Source: Mesobacillus foraminis (GTDB lineage: Bacteria > Bacillota > Bacilli > Bacillales > Cytobacillaceae). From it: a stretch of DNA of 64,000 nt. Below, one piece after another: positions 25,695 to 34,411 of the stretch. The stretch is taken from positions 62,001-126,000 of the forward strand of contig NZ_SLVV01000011.1 in the NCBI RefSeq assembly GCF_004340465.1, given 5' to 3'. The notes below the pieces were generated by a model. The model did no database searches. It saw only the letters and a list, made by a program, of their open reading frames with translations, and was not told the origin of the DNA. Each line of letters opens with the position of its first letter. The stretch's first letter is position 1. The position numbers and the translations under genes are program-made.

Positions 25695-25724
25695 ATCATA
25701 CTACTGCGGGGCGCGGGTTTACAA
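25695..25724 (-). promoter_or_regulatory. Candidate SigA promoter of the MFS gene
   Basis: On the minus strand TTGTAA (25719-25724), 18 bp, TATGAT (25695-25700). It would give a leader of about 125 nt containing the structured element. Confidence 0.45.
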
Positions 25725-25818
25725 GATATTTCGGGGAGGGAAATAAGTTTTTTGGTGGGGGAGGTTACGGCGAAGGTGGGATACTGTGCGTGACCAGTTG
25801 CGGGGAAAAGCAGGGGGA

Positions 25819-26505
25819 GAGGTCACGCAAAAGGGAGATGCGTGCCCGGTGGCGTAGAAAAGCAGGGAGGGAGGTCACGAAAGAAAAATACGTGATTAAT
25901 CCCTTAGATAAAAGGGGAGAGTTCTGCGTACCCCGTACCCGATAAGATAGAAGGTAGAGGGGAGGTACAAGGAGCTCTACCTAAGAAAGAGGGAAGGTAG
26001 AAGAGCTCTACGTGCCCTATGCCCGAGGAAACAGAGAAAAGAGGGAAGGTAGAAGAGCTCTACGTGCCCTATGCCCGTGAAAAAAGAAGAAAGAGGGAAG
26101 GTAGGAGAGTTCTACGTACCCCAAGCCCATGAAAAAAGAAGAAAGAGGGAAGGTAGGAGAGCTCTACGTGCCCTATGCCCAGGGAAACAGAGGAAAGAGG
26201 GAAGGTAGGAGAGTTCTACGTGCCCTATGCCCGTGAAAAAAGAAAAAGAGGGAAGGTAGAAAAGCTCTACGTGCCCTATGCCCGAGAAATAAGAAGAAAG
26301 AGGGAAGGTAGAATAGCTCTACGTGCCCTATGCCCGAGAAATAAGAAGAAAGAGGGAAGGTAGAATAGCTCTACGTGCACTATGCCTGTGAAAAAAGAGG
26401 AAAAAGGGAAGCTAGAAGAGTTCTACGTACCCCAAGCCCATGAAAAAAGAGGAAAGAGGGAAGCTAGAAGGTCTCTACGTACCCCAAAACCCAATTATAG
26501 AGGAG
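25819..26505. repeat. Tandem array, 52-bp unit, ten clear copies plus diverged ones
   Basis: GGGAAGGTAG or GGGAAGCTAG recurs at 25991, 26043, 26095, 26147, 26199, 26250, 26302, 26354, 26406 and 26458, a 51-52-bp period. Each unit holds GTAGA...TCTAC, then ACGTGCCCTATGCCCGTG and a purine-rich run. Two diverged units with the same period occur at 25819 and 25871, where the stem is CACGC/GCGTG or TCACG/CGTGA. The period is not a multiple of three, and no start signals support the open frames. A related piece is at 46017-46095. Confidence 0.92.
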
Positions 26506-26606
26506 GCAGATGGAACAAAAGGCTTAATCTTACCCGCTTGCCCGTTGGCTTTCAGGGGCCCGCTGAAACTGCGTTTTCCCTTCCAGTTTCCTCCTCTCAC
26601 ACAACT

Positions 26607-26632
26607 AAAAAAGCGGCACGAGGCCGCTTTTT
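26607..26632 (-). terminator. Rho-independent terminator of topB
   Basis: AAAAAGCGGC-ACGAG-GCCGCTTTTT hairpin directly after the topB stop on the minus strand. T runs on both sides make it bidirectional. Confidence 0.88.
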
Positions 26633-26636
26633 ATTG

Positions 26637-28730
26637 TTATTCCTTCTCTTTCAAGGCTGCTTTTAGTAAATCGCCGAGGCTGTTTCCGAATGAGGATTCT
26701 TCGGGGCTGTATTTTTGCTTGAGTTTGCGTTCCTCATGTTTTGTAACAGCTTTTTTACGTTCTTCGGCCTTTTCGACGATGTTGCAGCGGCGGCATTGGA
26801 AGTAGGTGCCGGCCTTTCCGTTATGAATTTCCATTTTCTTATGGCACTGCGGGCAGCGGCGGTTCGACAGCTTTGGATCTTTATGCTTGCGGAAGCTGCA
26901 TTCTATGCTGGAGCAGACCAGGATTCGGCCATCCTTTGTTTTTCGTTCCTTCAGGAGTTCGCCGCATTCCGGGCATTTTGAGCCTGTCAGGTTATGGGCC
27001 CGATACGATTTTTCACTTGCTTTTATTTCAGAGACCAGCTGGGCTGTCTGGTTGCGTATCCGTTCCTTGAAGGCTTTCGGGTTGCCTTTGCCGCGCGCGA
27101 TTTCCTCCAGCTCTTTTTCCCATTTGGCTGTCAGCTCTGGAGAGGTGAGTTCGTCATTGACGAGATCAACCAGCTGCTTCCCTTTCTTCGTCGGGTAAAG
27201 CCTGCCGTTTTGGCGCTCAACTGTTTCGGACGAGATGAGGCGTTCGATAATTTCGGCTCGTGTAGCAGGTGTTCCGAGGCCGAACTTCTCCATTTTGCCA
27301 AGGATGTCAGCCTCTGAATAACGAAGAGGCGGCTCTGTCAGTTTTTTATTCACATGAACTTCTTTTACGGAGAAGGTCTTGCCTTTTGCCAGCTGGCCGA
27401 GGCTTTGTTTCCGCTCCCCGTCATCCTCCTTGCCTGTCACCTTTTTAAAGCCGGCTTCAAGGACATTCGTTTCTCTTGCCGTCAGCGTTTCTCCGTCACA
27501 ATCGAAGGAAGCATGAATCGTTTCAAATTCATAGGCAGGGTAAAATAGGGCCAGGAACCTGCGGACAATCAGGTCATAAAGCTTTCGTTCATCTGCCTCA
27601 AGGCTTCCAAGGTTCAGGCGCTCCTCGGTCGGGATGATGGCGTGATGGTCCGTTACCTTTTCATTGTTAAAGACGCGGCGTGCCAATACTTTGCCTTTTT
27701 GGTTCAGGGCAGGGCGTGCTTCTTCCTTATAGCCGGACAGGATGCCCTGCAGCCGGTCGCTCATCGTCGCTTCCATATCGGTTGTAAGGTAGCGGGAGTC
27801 GGTACGTGGGTAAGTGACCAGCTTGTGCTGTTCATATAGGCCCTGGAGGACATTGAGTGTCTTTTTAGCCGAGAAGCCGAACCGCTTGTTGGCATCTCGC
27901 TGCAGCTCGGTTAGATCATATGGAAGAGGCTGCGGTTCGCTTTTCTTTTTGCGGTCCACTGATTGAAGGACTGCTTTTTGTCCTGCAAGCTTCTTCTTAA
28001 TTTGCTCTGCCTTGTCAGCTGCAAAGATTCGTTTTTCTCCTTTATGTTCCCACTCGGCGGTTAGGGGACCCACTTCGGCCTGGATGGTCCAGTACTCTTT
28101 TGGGACAAAAGAATTGATTTCTTTTTCGCGTTCGATCGTCATCGCCAGGGTTGGTGTCTGTACTCGCCCGGCAGAGAGGGGATCCTTGTATTTCGTTGTA
28201 AGGGCTCTTGAAACATTAAGGCCGATGAGCCAGTCGGCTTCTGCCCGGCAGACGGCAGAATCATAGAGGGCCTCAAACTGTTTCCCAGGCTTCAGCTGTT
28301 TAAAACCATCCTTTATTGCACGGTCTGTCTGGGAAGAAATCCAGAGGCGCTGGATTGTTTTTCTCCAGCCGGCTCTGTCCAGAATCCATCTGGCTACGAG
28401 TTCTCCTTCGCGCCCCGCATCGGTGGCGATGATGACTTCCTTGATATCCTTTCGCTTTAAGAGGCTCTCGACCGCTTTATACTGGGCACTGGTCTGTTTG
28501 ATGACTTTAAGGCCCATTTTATCAGGAATAATTGGAAGGTCTTCAAGCCTCCAGGTAGTATACTTTGAATCATAATGCTCGGGCATTTTGAGTTCGATTA
28601 AGTGGCCAAGGGCCCAAGTGACAATATATTGGTTTCCTTCAATATAGCTTTTATTTTTTTGATTGCAGCCAAGCACCCTGGCAAGCTCGCGGGCAACACT
28701 TGGTTTTTCTGCAAGAACTAGTGATTTCAT
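26637..28730 (-). CDS. topB: DNA topoisomerase III
   Basis: A 697-residue type IA topoisomerase that relaxes negative supercoils and decatenates DNA. The TOPRIM domain starts KSLVLAEKPSVARELARVLG, with acidic TDAGREGELVARWI at about 100-113. The catalytic Tyr307 is in VTYPRTDSRYL. The C-terminus has zinc-ribbon type Cys clusters (CPECGELL, CSSIECSF, CPQCHKK, CRRCNIVE), then a charged tail. The ATG at 28730 follows AGGAGC. It is a single gene with its own terminator, and its length is typical of Bacillus TopB. Confidence 0.96.
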   Translation of the reverse strand: MKSLVLAEKPSVARELARVLGCNQKNKSYIEGNQYIVTWALGHLIELKMPEHYDSKYTTWRLEDLPIIPDKMGLKVIKQTSAQYKAVESLLKRKDIKEVIIATDAGREGELVARWILDRAGWRKTIQRLWISSQTDRAIKDGFKQLKPGKQFEALYDSAVCRAEADWLIGLNVSRALTTKYKDPLSAGRVQTPTLAMTIEREKEINSFVPKEYWTIQAEVGPLTAEWEHKGEKRIFAADKAEQIKKKLAGQKAVLQSVDRKKKSEPQPLPYDLTELQRDANKRFGFSAKKTLNVLQGLYEQHKLVTYPRTDSRYLTTDMEATMSDRLQGILSGYKEEARPALNQKGKVLARRVFNNEKVTDHHAIIPTEERLNLGSLEADERKLYDLIVRRFLALFYPAYEFETIHASFDCDGETLTARETNVLEAGFKKVTGKEDDGERKQSLGQLAKGKTFSVKEVHVNKKLTEPPLRYSEADILGKMEKFGLGTPATRAEIIERLISSETVERQNGRLYPTKKGKQLVDLVNDELTSPELTAKWEKELEEIARGKGNPKAFKERIRNQTAQLVSEIKASEKSYRAHNLTGSKCPECGELLKERKTKDGRILVCSSIECSFRKHKDPKLSNRRCPQCHKKMEIHNGKAGTYFQCRRCNIVEKAEERKKAVTKHEERKLKQKYSPEESSFGNSLGDLLKAALKEKE

Positions 28731-28844
28731 ACGTGCTCCTTTCATTTCAAGAACGGAATTGCTTTTCACTTCCCTACACAGTATAGCATGAAAGTGTCCT
28801 TTATTTATAACCCCGCGTTCCTTAGGAATCAAGCCGGAGCGCAT

Positions 28845-28872
28845 GAAAAAAAGCCGAATTTCTTCGGCTCTT
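28845..28872 (-). terminator. Rho-independent terminator
   Basis: AGCCGAA / TTCGGCT stem with a short loop, followed by TTTTTTT on the minus strand, after the MBL-fold gene. Confidence 0.85.
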
Positions 28873-28886
28873 TTACATGTATTGGG

Positions 28887-29771
28887 CTAATGCGATTCGC
28901 CATCAACATACTTTCCGTAATCAGGAATGGCAATGGTATCGAATTCCTGAACAAGCCTGTGGAGGCTTTCTGCCAGCAGTTCGCCGGCCATCGGTGCACC
29001 GTGGCCCGTAATGGCTACGGAAGGTTTCAGGGCTTCCAGCTTTTTCACGGAGTCCCATGCCGCTTTCCAGTCCGGAGTCAGGTACCTAGGCGGACCGCTG
29101 ATTTCCTGCTGCTGAGTCAGTACTTTGTAGAGTGATTCCTGTTTTACGGTAACGAAGGCATCTCCTGCAATCAAAGCTCTGTCACTGTCTCTAAAAAGAG
29201 AGACATGGCCCGGGGAGTGGCCGGGTGTGTGAACCCAGCGGAATCCGGGAAGATGCGGAACACTTCCGTCAGCTGGCAGCGGGTGGACATCACTGCCCAG
29301 ATTGATTGGTTCGTTTGGAAACATCGGAGACATTTTTGCTACCAGACCGCCTTCAACAGTGGCGTCAGGTTCAGGGTAGCTGGTTTTGCCTGTCAGATAT
29401 GGAAGCTCTGCTTCATGGGCATAAACCGGGATATTCCAATGCTGGACTAATTCAATAACCGCTCCGACATGGTCAAAATGCCCGTGGGTAAGGATGATTG
29501 CTTTCGGTTTGCTGTCACCGCCGAACCGCTCTTGTGCAGCTGTGATGATGTCCTCGGCAGATCCTGGCATTCCCGCATCCACAATCACAAATTCTTTTTG
29601 ACCGGGAGTTCCCACAAAGCAAAGATTGACAATTTGAACAGTGAAAGAGAAAATATCTGGCGCAATTTCGAGCTGCATACCGCTGGCGACAGATGTAGCG
29701 GGAATAAACTTATAGTCGCCGCCGTATTGGGCTTCTTTATCCAAAGGTATTACCCCCATATCTTCATTCAT
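28887..29771 (-). CDS. MBL-fold metallo-hydrolase
   Basis: A 294-residue metallo-beta-lactamase-fold hydrolase with two metal sites. The HxHxDH motif is THGHFDHVGAV (about 92-102). The His of TPGHSPGHVSL (about 183), Asp of LIAGDAFV (about 200) and His of ITGHGAPM (about 255) complete the ligands. The family covers glyoxalase II, lactonases and others; the substrate cannot be read from sequence. No signal peptide. The ATG at 29771 lacks a good ribosome-binding site. An in-frame ATG at 29759 is the alternative. Confidence 0.9.
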   Translation of the reverse strand: MNEDMGVIPLDKEAQYGGDYKFIPATSVASGMQLEIAPDIFSFTVQIVNLCFVGTPGQKEFVIVDAGMPGSAEDIITAAQERFGGDSKPKAIILTHGHFDHVGAVIELVQHWNIPVYAHEAELPYLTGKTSYPEPDATVEGGLVAKMSPMFPNEPINLGSDVHPLPADGSVPHLPGFRWVHTPGHSPGHVSLFRDSDRALIAGDAFVTVKQESLYKVLTQQQEISGPPRYLTPDWKAAWDSVKKLEALKPSVAITGHGAPMAGELLAESLHRLVQEFDTIAIPDYGKYVDGESH

Positions 29772-29838
29772 TTGTCGTTAGTGTTCTCGCCTGCATTCCT
29801 TTTATACCCGTCACTTCCCTGGATGAAAACAGGTCTGG

Positions 29839-30960
29839 CTATTCTACTATCCCTGTACTCATGATGGAGGCTTTCACTGAAACATCGAAGGTCATTTCAG
29901 GATAGAGTTTTTTCCATTCCTTAAAAGTATCTTTCGTATGCAGCCTGGTTGCTTCATACCTCACACCGAATCCTAAAGGATCCGCGCCATTTTCCTGGAG
30001 CTTGGTTAAAAAAGCGGTTATATTTTTTTCTGCCTCTTTGCTGGCATGCTTACTGTACAGGTTTAGTTTTTGAGGGTCCATGTGCTGATTGGATTCCTCG
30101 ATGATCCCTTCCATGGTGACATCCATTTTAATCACGGGTCTATGTTTTGGGTTGGTGATGATTTTAAAGTTTGTCTTTGCTGAATCAATTGACACGGTAT
30201 ATAGAAGTTTGTCTTTCTTTATAATTAAATCCAGCCGTTGAACATTATTGGATATTAAGTTATAAAGCTTGGTTTCCTGAGGGGTCAGTTTTAATGGCTT
30301 CTTGCTGTTGGCCAGAAGGGTGGAACTGTTCACGATTATTTTCATCTTGTCCTTGCTGGAGCTTATGTTTGGCAAAATTGGATCAATTCCCCGTTCCAGC
30401 ACCCTTCTCCTGAAGTCGAAAAGGAAGGTGGACACAATATAGGAGCTTTCCACCCCATTTTGGTCAAAAAGGTTGAATAAAGCATGAGAGCCCGCCATCT
30501 CGGAGGCCGGCTCCGCTTTAAGGATACTTTCCGCAGTGGGTGTTCCGATTGCTACCCATGAGACCCTCTGGATATCCCTCCTCCGGATAAAAAAGTCCAT
30601 TACTTCTCTTAAATCGTGGTGGAGAATTCCCTCACCAAACACGATGACTTTTGCATGGCCAAAATCTATTTCTTTATCCACGTGGGTCTTTAACAGCCTG
30701 ATAGCGGAAGCGAGGGATTCACTCTCCTTTGTGAGATACGTATATTTAGTTCCCGATTGCTTCAATGAACCAGAAGGGACAGCGAGCTTAAGAATTATTT
30801 TAAATGGTTTTCTTTCATTATCTGTATGGTCAATCCCTATGGACAGGACAAATATTCTTTTGTCAATGTCTTTAAATCCGCACCCGCTCTGAAAAATTAG
30901 AGATAGGGCAATAAGTGCAGCCATTAAGGGTCTTCCGGAACGCAAAATCTTCTTCTTCAA
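29839..30960 (-). CDS. Ger(x)C family spore germination lipoprotein
   Basis: A 373-residue GerAC-type protein of the spore germinant receptor. The N-terminus has a lipoprotein signal peptide with lipobox LIFQSGC (Cys about 27), then the family opening DIDKRIFVLSIGIDHT. The C-terminal domain includes FGVRYEATRLHTKDTFKEWKKLYPEM. It is anchored to the spore inner membrane with the A and B subunits. It is the third gene of a three-gene operon; its start overlaps the B-subunit stop by 4 bp. Full length. Confidence 0.94.
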   Translation of the reverse strand: MKKKILRSGRPLMAALIALSLIFQSGCGFKDIDKRIFVLSIGIDHTDNERKPFKIILKLAVPSGSLKQSGTKYTYLTKESESLASAIRLLKTHVDKEIDFGHAKVIVFGEGILHHDLREVMDFFIRRRDIQRVSWVAIGTPTAESILKAEPASEMAGSHALFNLFDQNGVESSYIVSTFLFDFRRRVLERGIDPILPNISSSKDKMKIIVNSSTLLANSKKPLKLTPQETKLYNLISNNVQRLDLIIKKDKLLYTVSIDSAKTNFKIITNPKHRPVIKMDVTMEGIIEESNQHMDPQKLNLYSKHASKEAEKNITAFLTKLQENGADPLGFGVRYEATRLHTKDTFKEWKKLYPEMTFDVSVKASIMSTGIVE

Positions 30961-32051
30961 ACCTCCGCCCTCCTTTTAATAAATAAGAAAAGGCCAAACA
31001 TTACTGCAAAAGAACATAGCAAATAATTCAGGAAGTATCTTGTATACTCTATCAGCTGGTATTCGGTCAGGTAGGTGACAATTTCTAAGCTGACGAACCA
31101 AAACAGCCCGATGAACAGGAATGGGGTCAAATTCCGTTTTTTCCATCTCAATCTTTTAAACCAAATTATGCTTTTTAAAAGCTCCAGGGTTACATGCCAA
31201 TGAATTAGGACACTCAGGAACGAAATGGCCAGGTACAGGAGCAGGAAGATATAAAGTACCCGCTCCACAACGAAAAACTCAAGCCTGAGGGCATCACTAG
31301 TCGTAATCCAGGGATATACGATCCCTCCAATCGATTCAAAACCATTAATGCCAATGGGGACAAAGTACGTAGTCACAAGCGATGCCCCGCCGGCAAGACC
31401 AATGAACAGCATATTTTTCCAGTTGATGTGCTGCTCTCTTTTAAAAAGGCGGTTAAAGATAATGAGGTTGAATCCTCCCAGCAGCAAATAGGTAGAAGCC
31501 GAGAATGCCGAAAAATCGGGAACATGATAAATATGCATAACCGCTTCTTTAATGAAATCCCATCGAAGCTCCGGTGTTGTGTAGGCTTTTAGGGTTATTA
31601 CAAAAATGATAGGCAGGCAGCATAGCAGCACGAACTCAATTGTGTAAAGAACACTCCGGCTTTTCATTAAAATTCCATAGGTAAGGAACAGCAAAAAGGT
31701 TGAGGTGATCCAGGGCAAGGGCATGTCGGGTGTCAAAAACCTTTTTAATAGAAAGGAAAATGTCACCAGTGTGATGAGCCCCGCAATGTACCAGGAGCCC
31801 GCGATTAAAAGTAAAACCGGAAACGAAACCCAGCGAGGCAAGTATTTTCTGGTTAGTTCAGGAAGGCCCTGGCCGGGGAACAGGTTAAAAAAACGTGTCA
31901 CGATATAGCAGAAAACCAGTCCTGAAAAAAAGGACAGGATCATGGAAACAATGGCTCCATCTTCCCGGTGAGAGATCAGTATTTTGGGAACAGAGGCTAC
32001 AACATTGGCAATCATATTGACAAACACCAGATAGAAAAAGTAGCGGCTCAT
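30957..32051 (-). CDS. GerB-family spore germination permease-like subunit
   Basis: A 364-residue integral membrane protein of the endospore germination permease (GerAB, APC superfamily) family with about ten membrane segments. It begins MSRYFFYLVFVNMIANVVASVPKILI and has the conserved LLLIAGSWYIAGLITLVTFS. GerAB subunits bind the germinant (often an amino acid or sugar). The specificity here is unknown. The start overlaps the GerA stop by 4 bp, and its stop overlaps the GerC start, so the three are translationally coupled. Confidence 0.93.
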   Translation of the reverse strand: MSRYFFYLVFVNMIANVVASVPKILISHREDGAIVSMILSFFSGLVFCYIVTRFFNLFPGQGLPELTRKYLPRWVSFPVLLLIAGSWYIAGLITLVTFSFLLKRFLTPDMPLPWITSTFLLFLTYGILMKSRSVLYTIEFVLLCCLPIIFVITLKAYTTPELRWDFIKEAVMHIYHVPDFSAFSASTYLLLGGFNLIIFNRLFKREQHINWKNMLFIGLAGGASLVTTYFVPIGINGFESIGGIVYPWITTSDALRLEFFVVERVLYIFLLLYLAISFLSVLIHWHVTLELLKSIIWFKRLRWKKRNLTPFLFIGLFWFVSLEIVTYLTEYQLIEYTRYFLNYLLCSFAVMFGLFLFIKRRAEV

Positions 32052-33409
32052 GTTTGGATTTTCCTCGTTTCTGCCCTTTTGGTCTGCCAGTACATTTTAA
32101 AATACGGTTCTCCGAAGCTCTCCATCTGGGTTAAATACATCAGGATTCCGATTAATCCGAAGACCAGTCCGGCCAGTCCTCCTAAACTGGCAAACGCCAG
32201 GAGGATATAGCGGACGACCCGAATGGCAAAGCTCATTTCATTTATGGGAATGACAAAGGTGGATATTGCAACAGCCGCTACAATAATGATCATGATGTTG
32301 GAGGCAAGGGCAGCTTCTGTTGCAGCGGTTCCTAAAATTAAACCTCCAACTGTTGTGGCCGTGCCTGTCACAGCTTTTGGGAGACGGATGCTGGCCTCTG
32401 TCAGCAGCTCCATAACCATCAGCATGAAAAGAACCTCGATGAACGAAGGATATGGGACCCCGATCCGGCTTCCTGCTATGGAAAGGGCAAGCTCGACCCG
32501 GAAGACCTCGGGGTTATAGGAGGTAGCTGCAACATAGACGCCAGGCAGTGTCAAACAGGCAAATAATCCTGAATAACGAAGGAACTTCAGGGATTTTGTC
32601 ACCCAATAAGATCCGTATTTGTCATCCATGGATGTCATGAAGTCGAAAAAGATCGCAGGTGCAAGGATAACGGAATGGCCGCCATCTAATAAAAGGGCAA
32701 CTTTCCCGCTGGCAAGGTTATAGACGACCCTGTCTGTGCGCTCTGTCATCATCATGGTCGGCATTAAGGACCTTCTTTTATCGTTCATTAGACGCTGAAG
32801 CTCTGTTGTGGATTGAATAATGGGAATTTTTATTGCCTTGAGCTTTCTTTTTACCTGTTCAAGAACGTCCTTGAGGACCACTTCTTCGTCGTAAATAATC
32901 GCTAATGTCTGCTTGTTCTTTTCACCCAGCTCCATTGTTTCAATTACGAGCGATGGCCTGTGGTAACGCTGGCGAATCAGGTTAACATTTGTTGCAATAT
33001 CCTCACTTAAGGACAGCTGAGGCCCTTGGATTGTCGGCTCAATACTGGTTTGCTGAACTGTATCTGTATTGACCTTTTTGATATCCATCAGCAGGAGATG
33101 GTCCCTGATAAGAATAACGACGCTGCCTTTCGTCATTTCAAGCAGCATTTGTTCTTTGGAGGTGATGTCCTGCTGGTTGGGCAGTGAATTCAAATAGGCT
33201 TCTACGTGCTGATCAGTGGCTAACTCAAAGAAGGGCTTGATGACGAGCTGCTGAAGCTGTGTTCCGTCTACAACGGTCTTAATATATAGAAGCTCCGCAT
33301 GTTTTTCATCCATATGTAAAGGTTTGTGAACTAAGTCAAAGGAAGGCTTTAACTCTTGCGAAAGCCACTTTATGGTGTCGCCAGGGTTTTCAGGTGTTCT
33401 TGAAAGCAT
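32048..33409 (-). CDS. GerA-family spore germination receptor subunit
   Basis: A 453-residue GerAA-type subunit. A soluble N-terminal domain (about 1-230) is followed by VYNLASGKVALLLDGGHSVILAPAIFFDFM and five membrane segments in the C-terminal half, including PSFIEVLFMLMVMELLTEASIRLPKAVTGTATTVGGLI, a family hallmark. GerA proteins assemble as pentameric ion channels opened by germinant binding. The ATG at 33409 follows AGGAGAGG at 5 nt; an upstream GTG at 33439 is less likely. First gene of a ger A-B-C operon, presumably expressed in the forespore, though I found no clear SigG promoter. Confidence 0.94.
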   Translation of the reverse strand: MLSRTPENPGDTIKWLSQELKPSFDLVHKPLHMDEKHAELLYIKTVVDGTQLQQLVIKPFFELATDQHVEAYLNSLPNQQDITSKEQMLLEMTKGSVVILIRDHLLLMDIKKVNTDTVQQTSIEPTIQGPQLSLSEDIATNVNLIRQRYHRPSLVIETMELGEKNKQTLAIIYDEEVVLKDVLEQVKRKLKAIKIPIIQSTTELQRLMNDKRRSLMPTMMMTERTDRVVYNLASGKVALLLDGGHSVILAPAIFFDFMTSMDDKYGSYWVTKSLKFLRYSGLFACLTLPGVYVAATSYNPEVFRVELALSIAGSRIGVPYPSFIEVLFMLMVMELLTEASIRLPKAVTGTATTVGGLILGTAATEAALASNIMIIIVAAVAISTFVIPINEMSFAIRVVRYILLAFASLGGLAGLVFGLIGILMYLTQMESFGEPYFKMYWQTKRAETRKIQT

Positions 33410-33645
33410 TGAAACCTCTCCTAATCTGTTTTTCTTCACAGGCTCCCGTTAACACATTTCCGTATAATCAGGGAATGTTAAGTTTATCTTCTCCGTAACC
33501 GTCCGCATCATTCATGGGGCGGGAAAAAGTCTAGGGTGTTCAAGTTAGAATAAGTTTTAAAACCCAATCACCAAATGGTCTGGTTAAGCCGGTTAAATAA
33601 TGTCAATAAAGATAGTAATGAACTAATCGGTGAGGTGTTCTGCTG

Positions 33646-34317
33646 TTGTATTTGAGTATATTCTTAGAGTTACTAGGAGGCTATCTGCTCCTTTTTGTGG
33701 TTGTAAAACTATTAGGGAAAACCCAGATAAGCCAAATTTCCCCATTTGATTTTATTTCTGCCCTGGTAATGGGGGAACTGGTGGGGAGTGCCATCTACGA
33801 CCCGGAGGCTGGATTTGGAATGATTGTTACAGGAGTCCTTATATGGGGCGCGCTGATTTACCTGACAGAATTGGTTACCCAAAAATCGCGGAAGCTCCGT
33901 TTCACGTTAGAGGGAAGGCCGGCCGTGATCATTAATAAGGGAAAACTGGATTGGAAAGAAATGAAGAGGAACCATCTTGACCTGGATCAGCTTCAGCAAT
34001 TATTGCGCTCAAAGGATATTTTTGCTCTAAAAGATGTGGAGTACGCCATCCTTGAGAATAATGGTGCAGTCAGCGTTTTGCGGAAGACGGAGGCAGACCA
34101 GGCCACATGCGGAGATTTGAATATCCAGGGAAAAGAGCGGATTTTGCCATACACCGTTATTAGTGATGGAGTTGTATTGAAGGATAATCTGCAAAATGCA
34201 GGGGTCAGCCAGGAATGGCTTCAACATCAGCTAAAAACGAAAGGATACGATCGGCTGGAGGAGATCAGCTACGCGGAATATGAACCAGGAGACGATCTAT
34301 ACATCCAGACGTATTAG
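33646..34317 (+). CDS. YetF/DUF421 family membrane protein
   Basis: A 223-residue DUF421 protein, paralog of the one at 4293-4985. Three membrane segments in residues 1-80 contain KLLGKTQISQISPFDFISALVMGELVG. The cytoplasmic domain has FTLEGRPAVIINKGKLDWKEMKRNHLDLDQLQQLLRSKDIFALKDVEYAILENNG. It diverges from the ger operon, which fits reports of spore-associated YetF-like proteins in Bacillus, but function is unproven. The start is TTG at 33646 with GGTGAGGTG upstream. Confidence 0.9.
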   Translation: MYLSIFLELLGGYLLLFVVVKLLGKTQISQISPFDFISALVMGELVGSAIYDPEAGFGMIVTGVLIWGALIYLTELVTQKSRKLRFTLEGRPAVIINKGKLDWKEMKRNHLDLDQLQQLLRSKDIFALKDVEYAILENNGAVSVLRKTEADQATCGDLNIQGKERILPYTVISDGVVLKDNLQNAGVSQEWLQHQLKTKGYDRLEEISYAEYEPGDDLYIQTY

Positions 34318-34379
34318 ACTGGTTTTTAAAAGGCCGGCCGGCGCATTCGCATTCCAATTAAGAGCAGGCGACCCGATGA

Positions 34380-34411
34380 AAAAGGCTGACAGCAGAAGCT
34401 GTCGGCCTTTT
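34380..34411. terminator. Bidirectional terminator
   Basis: AAAAGGCTGACAGC-AGAA-GCTGTCGGCCTTTT hairpin between convergent genes (YetF-like and SBP-like). Confidence 0.9.

Noticed and set aside
25652-26666. Plus-strand ORFs through the 52-bp array
   Set aside because: Unit length is not a multiple of three, there are no ribosome-binding sites, and the peptides differ by frame in each unit. Repeat artefact.
33440-33560. SigG-type promoter for the ger operon
   Set aside because: I found no pair close enough to the SigG consensus to report.
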